Assembly (NCBI GenBank): GCA_017311315.1
Contig: CM029650.1
Span: 20,555,374 to 20,619,373, forward strand
Source of the DNA: Dendrocalamus latiflorus
Taxonomy: Eukaryota > Streptophyta > Magnoliopsida > Poales > Poaceae
Length of the DNA: 64,000 nucleotides
Reading direction: 5' to 3'
Made by a program: the position numbers and the translations under genes. This document shows positions 58,895 through 64,000 of this stretch, one piece after another. Below the pieces are notes generated by a model, which saw nothing but the letters and a program-made list of their open reading frames with translations, made no database searches and had not been told where the DNA came from. Positions within the stretch are counted from its first letter, which is position 1. Each line of letters begins with the position of its first letter.

Positions 58895-59071
58895 CAGGGT
58901 GGAGCCACACCTCGAGCAAAGTAAGATTCAGTCTGGGATGTGAAAAAATATTTAGTATACAACCCGGATAAATTCAGTCCAGTCTGGATAATATTTTTAT
59001 GATCCAATCTATATAGTCTAGATCTTTCTACCACTAACTCCATGGTATAACCAAATCTAGCTCCACCACTA
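58895..59071. mobile_element. hAT-type MITE, 177 bp, copy 2
   Basis: It starts CAGGGTGGAGCCACACC and ends CTAGCTCCACCACTA. The flanks TACATACA (58887-58894) and TACATACG (59072-59079) agree in 7 of 8 bases. Its body is similar to 50171-50349. Part of its right end, AACCAAATCTAGCTCCACCA, is repeated at about 59100-59120. Confidence 0.78.
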
Positions 59072-59858
59072 TACATACGTATACGTGTAGCATGACGTAT
59101 AACCAAATCTAGCTCCACCACTATACATACTCCATGGACGGCATCCTCCCTTGCACCTCCATCTTCTACGGATCCTGGATGGATCTCCGCCAAGTTAAAT
59201 ACCGTACGTACTCCTGATCGTACGTGTATGGAATACGCACAGGTACACGCGAACGTATTCCGCTGAGCGTGTAATCGCTGTGGCTCGCTTGCTCGCTGTG
59301 GCGCTGAGCCGCGGAAGGCATGGCCGCGTGGCGTGTATATATACCCCGCGCGCGCGGGGCCGTTGGATGGAGACGCCGGGCGCGCGTGGCGCGCTGCGAC
59401 GGGAGGCCTCACGCGCACGTGGCGGCGAGCGTGTGGCCGCGGCCCGCCACGTGGCTCGCGCCACTGGTCGATCGAGTCCGTCCGAGGTGGCTGCGGCTGT
59501 GCGTGGGATCTCGCGGCCGGGTCGGGTCAGGGCATGTACAACGCGTCTCGGAACGCCGTCTCCGTTGCGGCATTTTTGCAGAAACAATCCTGGTTCCCCG
59601 CATTCAATGAGGAGAGAAGCGCTGCTCGTCGCCTCGCGAGGCGACGCCGAGCGCTCGTGCTCCAAGACCATGTCGCCGGCTCGACGCGCGCTGTACGGGG
59701 GTGGCTTCGCGAGTCGACGCGCCCGCGGATCTAGTTGCGCGCGTGCGGAGATGTATTTTGCGCGCCAGCGGAGATGTATTTTGCGGCGTCGGCGCCATGC
59801 CGCAGGAGCAACACCAGGCGGCACGCCCGAAGCTCCTGCTTTGAGTCGCGGAGAGGAG

Positions 59859-60343
59859 ATGAAGGAGATGTTGGTGGGCTCGGCGGCGCCGGCGCCGGCG
59901 GGGAGGTGGGGGGCGGCACCGCCGCAGGCACTGCTGGAAAGGATGAAGGACTACGGACAGGAGGGCGCCTTCGCGCTCTGGGACGAGCTCTCGCCTGAGG
60001 AACGGGAGCTCCTCGTCCTACCAATGATTCATCGATTTTCGGAGGGGAAACTGGCTGTTGTCCTCTTGGCTGGTGGTCAGGTACTCCGATGAAATAGACT
60101 CCCCTCATCTTCTTGTCTGATATTGCCGTTTCTGTAGCGTGCATTGGGGAGCAGTATCCTTATCTTATGGTTTGATTTCTTCTCATGTTGTGCGCAGGGG
60201 ACTCAGCTTGGTAGCTCCGATCCTAAGGGATGTTTCAGTAAGTTGATTCCACCTGAATCCTTGTATGTTACTCGATTGCAAGCTGAACGGATTTTGTGTA
60301 TTCAAAAGCTGGCTGCTCAATCCACTGATAGTAGTGTCTTTTA
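59859..60343 (+). pseudogene. UDP-N-acetylglucosamine pyrophosphorylase, truncated copy
   Basis: The intact enzyme makes UDP-GlcNAc from GlcNAc-1-phosphate and UTP in the cytosol. Exon 1 (59859-60080) encodes MKEMLVGSAAPAPAGRWG, the conserved LLERMKDYGQEGAFALWDEL and SPEERELLV. It then jumps to SEGKLAVVLLAGGQ, so the usual stretch of roughly 60-70 residues between them is missing. After a GT-AG intron, exon 2 (from 60198) supplies GTQLGSSDPKGCF. This forms the uridylyltransferase signature, but with Gln where Arg is normally found (G-T-R). The frame runs on to LQAERILCIQKLAAQSTDS and stops at 60343, with the substrate-binding body absent. The copy kept its start region and perhaps its promoter (a TATATATA at 59335), so it could be transcribed. 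Confidence 0.82.
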
Positions 60344-60352
60344 ACCACAAAT

Positions 60353-60531
60353 TTCAGTGCAGCATTTTGCTCTTCTATTCCAGCAATATATTGAAGGTAA
60401 GATTCCAAGCGATCATCACGAGCATTTGCATTCAGAGATATCTGTTGACCTTCAGCATTTAACTGCTTTAGGAGTTTTGTTGAAAGTATATGTTCAAGAT
60501 ATAAATTGCTTTGCTGCAGATTGAAATTTTA
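60353..60531 (+). pseudogene. Unrecognised coding-like segment
   Basis: After TTTCAG a plus-strand frame stays open for about 57 codons. It contains QHFALLFQQYIEGKIPSDHH and LQHLTALGVLLKVYVQD and ends at a TGA (60529-60531). The residue mix looks like real protein rather than chance, but I do not recognise it and it is not part of the pyrophosphorylase. It may be an exon of another gene brought in together with it. Confidence 0.4.
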
Positions 60532-60995
60532 ATTGCCAACTCACCCTTTTATCGAATGATAAAGCTAACCAAGTTAGATATAATTTGATTTAGCATAACC
60601 ATATGATTTAGTGAGTCTCCTATATGCTTCTACATTTTGGTTAATTCAGTCTCATCTTCCCAAATTGGAATTCCAAATTATCACAATGCCTGACTGAATG
60701 CATAAACCAGACACAAAAACTGTCTGTGCCATAATTATCTCAGTGCAAGTATATTAAGAACTTAACAAAATCCTCAAGCCTGGGAAAATAAGCCAAAATA
60801 ACTATATTATCTTTACTTTTGGCTTAAGTTGTAGATAATTTCAACATGGTAGCAGTGTGCTGCTCAAATTTTATTGTTTCCAGCATATTATAAAGGGTAA
60901 AATCTCAAACTTCTCAAGGAAAGAAAATTGAATATGTTAAAGCTTACAAAAGCATCATGGTCTAATACCTGTGCAGGACGTGAATTTGTGCGTCT

Positions 60996-61103
60996 CTACA
61001 GAGCCAGGCGAAGTTGGTTAAAAAGGTCTCCCACAATTTCTTTTTGCTGTATAAGTGTGACAAGTTTTTCTTTCTGAACATGGCTTCGGATTAGTGCATC
61101 AAA
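60996..61103 (-). pseudogene. Unrecognised terminal exon fragment
   Basis: On the minus strand a GTTTGCAG acceptor is followed by FDALIRSHVQKEKLVTLIQQ and KEIVGDLFNQLRLAL, then a stop. The heptad-like, charged pattern suggests a helical protein end. It is opposite in strand to the neighbouring fragments. No earlier exon is visible. Confidence 0.4.
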
Positions 61104-61219
61104 CTGCAAACACAGGAGAACAAAAGAAAAATTGGTCACTAAACAAGAAAGCACACCTTTATCAGCAACGTAGCAGATACACTATAACTAAATGTGGTCC
61201 TTTGTAGGTTTTCTTTCAG

Positions 61220-61457
61220 AGAATCCAGAATCAACAGAAGCAAAAATATTTCAGATCAACTTGGATAATGGTCTTAAGGGTAAGTGCATCAGCAGCATTT
61301 TGGCATCACATGTTGTACAAGGTCCTTAAGGTCCAAATTGGAATTCCAAATTATCACAATGCCTGACTGAATTCCAAATTGTGTTACAGAGATGGCCAGA
61401 AAAGGAAGCTATGTTCCGCCTCCGTATATTCCTACACAGTGGTCTTCAGGCATCTGA
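61220..61457 (+). pseudogene. Two phase-matched exon-like segments
   Basis: Segment one (61220-61279) follows TCTTTCAG and ends G/GTAAGT, encoding NPESTEAKIFQINLDNGLK. Segment two (61390-61457) follows GTTACAG and encodes EMARKGSYVPPPYIPTQWSS, then GI and a stop. Joining them keeps the frame. I do not recognise the product. It may be the 3' end of a captured or truncated gene. Confidence 0.42.
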
Positions 61458-62027
61458 CCTTGTCTCCTGGATCTCACCGTAGCCAAACTTGTACATAGAT
61501 GATAAGCGATAATGGCTGAGATTATTAAGATAGTAGAGAATCTGTGTTCGTGCTACAGTTTATTGGCAAGTAACAAGGTACTTAATATGTGTCTGTCTGA
61601 TTTATAAGTTTGTCAGGCTACTAGTATGTTAATTATGTTCATCTTATTTATGCTTGATCTATTTTGTATCAAGAAGCAACACAATGGTATACATGAATCA
61701 TATTCATGCTTGATCATGGCTGTATGCATGCATTAAACAGTTTGCAGACAGTCAAATAGACGACCCATTGTACAAGCTGTCTGTTCAGTTGTCTGTGTGT
61801 GAAGTCGAACGAACTTGCAGACAGCAACCTGTCTGTGGGATGTACATGCCCTCAGGGAGGGGGGACACGTTGTGGCGTCTCGAGGGTTGCCACCGGACCG
61901 CGCCCAACTGGGGCTCGCCACGTCGGCGCTTCGCACCGGCTCCCGCGATATTGCGTATCAGGGCTAGGTGAGCCGCGGCTCTATCGAGTTGCTTAACCGG
62001 TCCACGTGATTCCCACGTTCTCGGACG
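61458..62027. other. Unassigned DNA
   Basis: GC-rich sequence at 61850-62020 gives short open frames only. A CTAG after a small CGCGATATTGCG palindrome near 61965 could be read as a Helitron end, but no matching start was found. Confidence 0.4.
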
Positions 62028-62035
62028 TCGATCCT

Positions 62036-63509
62036 CAGTGCCGGACCCAGAAAAAAATCTAGGTAGAGCGAAATTCAGTGACGGATTCAGGAAAAAAACT
62101 AGGTAGACTGATGTCGGAAACATGAAATAAACAGTAGTACCCAAAATCAAAACAATCTATGATCAAACTATGTTGCAATCACACTAATAAAAGTATGTGA
62201 TACGAAATAGAAACAACAACTACAATTCGCATGTTAACATATGTAGATAACGGAAGGACAATGAAAAATACCTTACTAATGGAACTTAATCCACAATTGT
62301 AGATGAGCTATAAAAGAAACAATATATCAATTGTGAAAGATAGATAAATCAGTAGTGTCACAATTCGATAATAGAATATAAAAGATGCAATAAAAAAGAA
62401 GACAAAAAATATACTAGTAAATAACTAAGTACGTCTAGGAAAACGAGGCATTTTCATTCTTCGAGTTTTCATGTCTTGAAATCGTTTCTTGATTTTTTTA
62501 TGATCAAGTCCTTTGAATATCTCTCGCTCGATATAGCACATCATCAAGTCATTAAGCCAATCATCGAACGTCTTATAAAATAGAACTATAGAAGTGCAAT
62601 GTTCGTCATCTTCGTCAGTGATTTGGGCCTCGTCCAATGTTACAGTCTGAGCCAAAGCAGACCACGGACGACCAAAATTTCCAGACATGATAAAAACGAC
62701 CAGCAGAATGACAGAAAATACAGCCGGCTGGAGGAAACTGCAACGCGCTGGGCTATCTTCAGAGAAAACAGCCGTTGTCGGATTCTCGTCAGACTTCAGC
62801 GTGCCAGACTCGCTTCAGTCTTCAGCACTGCAACAGACACTCTGAACTCACACGAAGCAATGGAAGTTTGCACAGGTTTTGGTGCTGCAGAAGTGGCAGC
62901 GTTTAATGCATTATATGACTGAATATATAGAGCATATGCAAAGATTACAAGACTTAACAAACAATCCAAAAATGCGGGCAGCCTGAGCTATTCTCGGCAC
63001 TACCTCCACTCCTGCGCCCATTATTCAGAGTCATGCTACGTGCAACAGAATGCAGCGTGAATTTAGCTAATGCAGCAACTACCTGAGACTAAATGCTCTT
63101 ACGCAAAATCAAACAAAACTAAATGCACATGATCTATTCTGTCACAGAAAGAAAATGCATCCTCAGACTTTCGCCGAGGGAGCGGACGCCATCGCCGGCA
63201 AACCTCGACCTTCCAACTGAACCTAAGGCTCCATCTGGAATGTGTAAATTGAAACTGTTTCATGCGAAATTTTCGCGTTTCAAACGGGTCCTAACGTCGG
63301 AACTCGGTTCTGTCTTTGGTGCGAGCACTTGATTCTTGATAATAGGCACCTGGGTAGGATTACTGGCAATCTGGTTGGTTTTTCTGGCACCGTCGGGCGG
63401 ACTGAGGAGGACACGAGCCAAGGAGGGGCCGCCGGGGAGGTGGGGGTCCGGCCGACGACGGAGCTCGGGCGGGCCGCCCGGGCTTGCCCGAAGGGTGGGT
63501 CCGCCCCTG
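62036..63509 (-). mobile_element. hAT transposon, 1.47 kb, defective
   Basis: The left end CAGTGCCGGACCCAG and the right end read inward CAGGGGCGGACCCAC are inverted. The flanks TCGATCCT (62028-62035) and TGGATCCT (63510-63517) agree in 7 of 8 bases. The left end is partly repeated at 62083 (CAGTGACGGATTCAGG). A transposase C-terminal remnant lies on the minus strand. It belongs to the same terminus family as 16895-17931. Confidence 0.83.
62425..62688 (-). pseudogene. hAT (TTF-type) transposase C-terminal remnant
   Basis: The frame ends DDWLNDLMMCYIEREIFKGL, DHKKIKKRFQDMKTRRMK and a short basic tail before the stop. This resembles the extreme C-terminus of TTF-type zinc-finger hAT transposases, where the dimerisation region ends. 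Everything N-terminal is lost; the first 35 residues are of unclear origin. Confidence 0.6.
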
Positions 63510-63547
63510 TGGATCCTGTAGCTGCGTGTTGCGGGATGGTTCATTTA

Positions 63548-64000
63548 GGGCCTGTTTGGGACTGCTCTGCTCCAGTTTTTCCAGCTCTGCTCCACCAACT
63601 CCACCATAGAGCAGCTCCACTGTGGAGTTCCTGGAGCAGGTGGTCCTGTTTGGCACACAGCTAGCTCCAGCTCCAGGAATGTGAGGTATCCCTGAGAAAG
63701 GTCCAATGTGCCCCTGAATGATATTTGGTGTATGTTTTGATGTCTGCGGAGCATATGTAACTGAATTTTTTTGTTGCCAATTGAAATATGATGTAAAATA
63801 TTATGATCGCAATTAATTTATTCAAGAAAACCAGAAAATAAAAAAAATTGTCCGTACATGATTCGAATACAAACAATTGTCCGTACAAAAATGAGCCAGG
63901 GGTCGCGAGTTAAGGCTATTGCGCTGCGTGGTGTGTAACATCCGCATCAGGCTCAAGTCCTACGGCAAACAAATATCAGAGACCGTAGCAAAACGTGGCT
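63548..64000 (+). mobile_element. MITE-like sequence cut by the window end
   Basis: GGGCCTGTTTGGGACTGC follows TTA. The next 120 bp is full of short inverted CTGCTCC/GGAGCAG and AGCTCC/GGAGCT words. This is the usual left end of a large grass MITE group (GGGCCTGTTTGG). The right end is not in the window. Confidence 0.55.

Noticed and set aside
59280..59858. N-terminal extension of the pyrophosphorylase frame
   Set aside because: The family starts at MKE...; the upstream sequence is GC-rich with a TATA-like site, so it is leader or promoter rather than coding.
61930..61970. Possible Helitron 3' end (palindrome then CTAG)
   Set aside because: The stem is very short and no matching 5' end was seen; not enough to call an element around the gene fragments.

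Overview
The window is plant nuclear DNA, most likely from a grass. The evidence is a GC-rich, intron-containing amino acid permease gene with GT-AG splice sites, set in a large excess of nested transposable elements of types common in grasses (Ty1/copia, Ty3/gypsy, LINE, CACTA, hAT, Tourist/Stowaway-like MITEs, a Helitron-like element). Nothing here points to a bacterial, viral or organellar sequence. The species cannot be decided from the window.

Layout. 1-5.2 kb: mostly unassigned DNA with a short direct-repeat cluster and a 1.5-kb LINE-like retroposon bounded by a perfect 16-bp target-site duplication (TSD). 5.4-7.3 kb: the one convincing intact gene, a three-exon amino acid permease on the minus strand with a TATA box. 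7.3-11.2 kb: AT-rich intergenic DNA with a fold-back element and a tandem repeat. 11.2-19.9 kb: a run of DNA transposons, namely CACTA (4.2 kb, TSD ACT), Tourist-like (TSD TAA), Stowaway-like (TSD TA), hAT (8-bp TSD) and a second CACTA (1.9 kb, TSD AAA). 21.6-28.6 kb: an old copia element on the minus strand, TSD ACGGG. 32.7-43.2 kb: a three-level nest. A decayed gypsy element is broken by a 5'-truncated LINE, and the LINE is split by a 3.0-kb solo gypsy LTR with TSD GTCTT. 44-46.6 kb: a Harbinger-like MITE and a Helitron-like element carrying a 34-bp minisatellite. 47.2-48.3 kb: a GRF-type zinc-finger, coiled-coil, membrane-anchor gene, probably damaged. 50.2-57.3 kb: a hAT-type MITE, a young copia element (173-bp LTRs differing at one base, TSD TTATA) with gutted coding capacity, and a hAT element (TSD CCTGTCCC) sitting just past the stop codon of an unrecognised gene end at 57.35-57.69 kb. 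58.9-61.5 kb: a second copy of the hAT-type MITE, a truncated UDP-N-acetylglucosamine pyrophosphorylase copy and several splice-bounded coding-like segments on both strands. 62.0-63.5 kb: a hAT element with a transposase C-terminal remnant. The window ends inside another MITE-like sequence.

There is no operon-like cooperation between genes. The permease works alone in amino acid import, and the other host-like sequences are fragments or gene ends. I found no convincing new multi-gene system. The most informative observations are structural: complete TSD-bounded elements, a datable nesting order, a young copia element that lost its protease region while duplicating the start of gag, and a cluster of host gene fragments at 57-61.5 kb.
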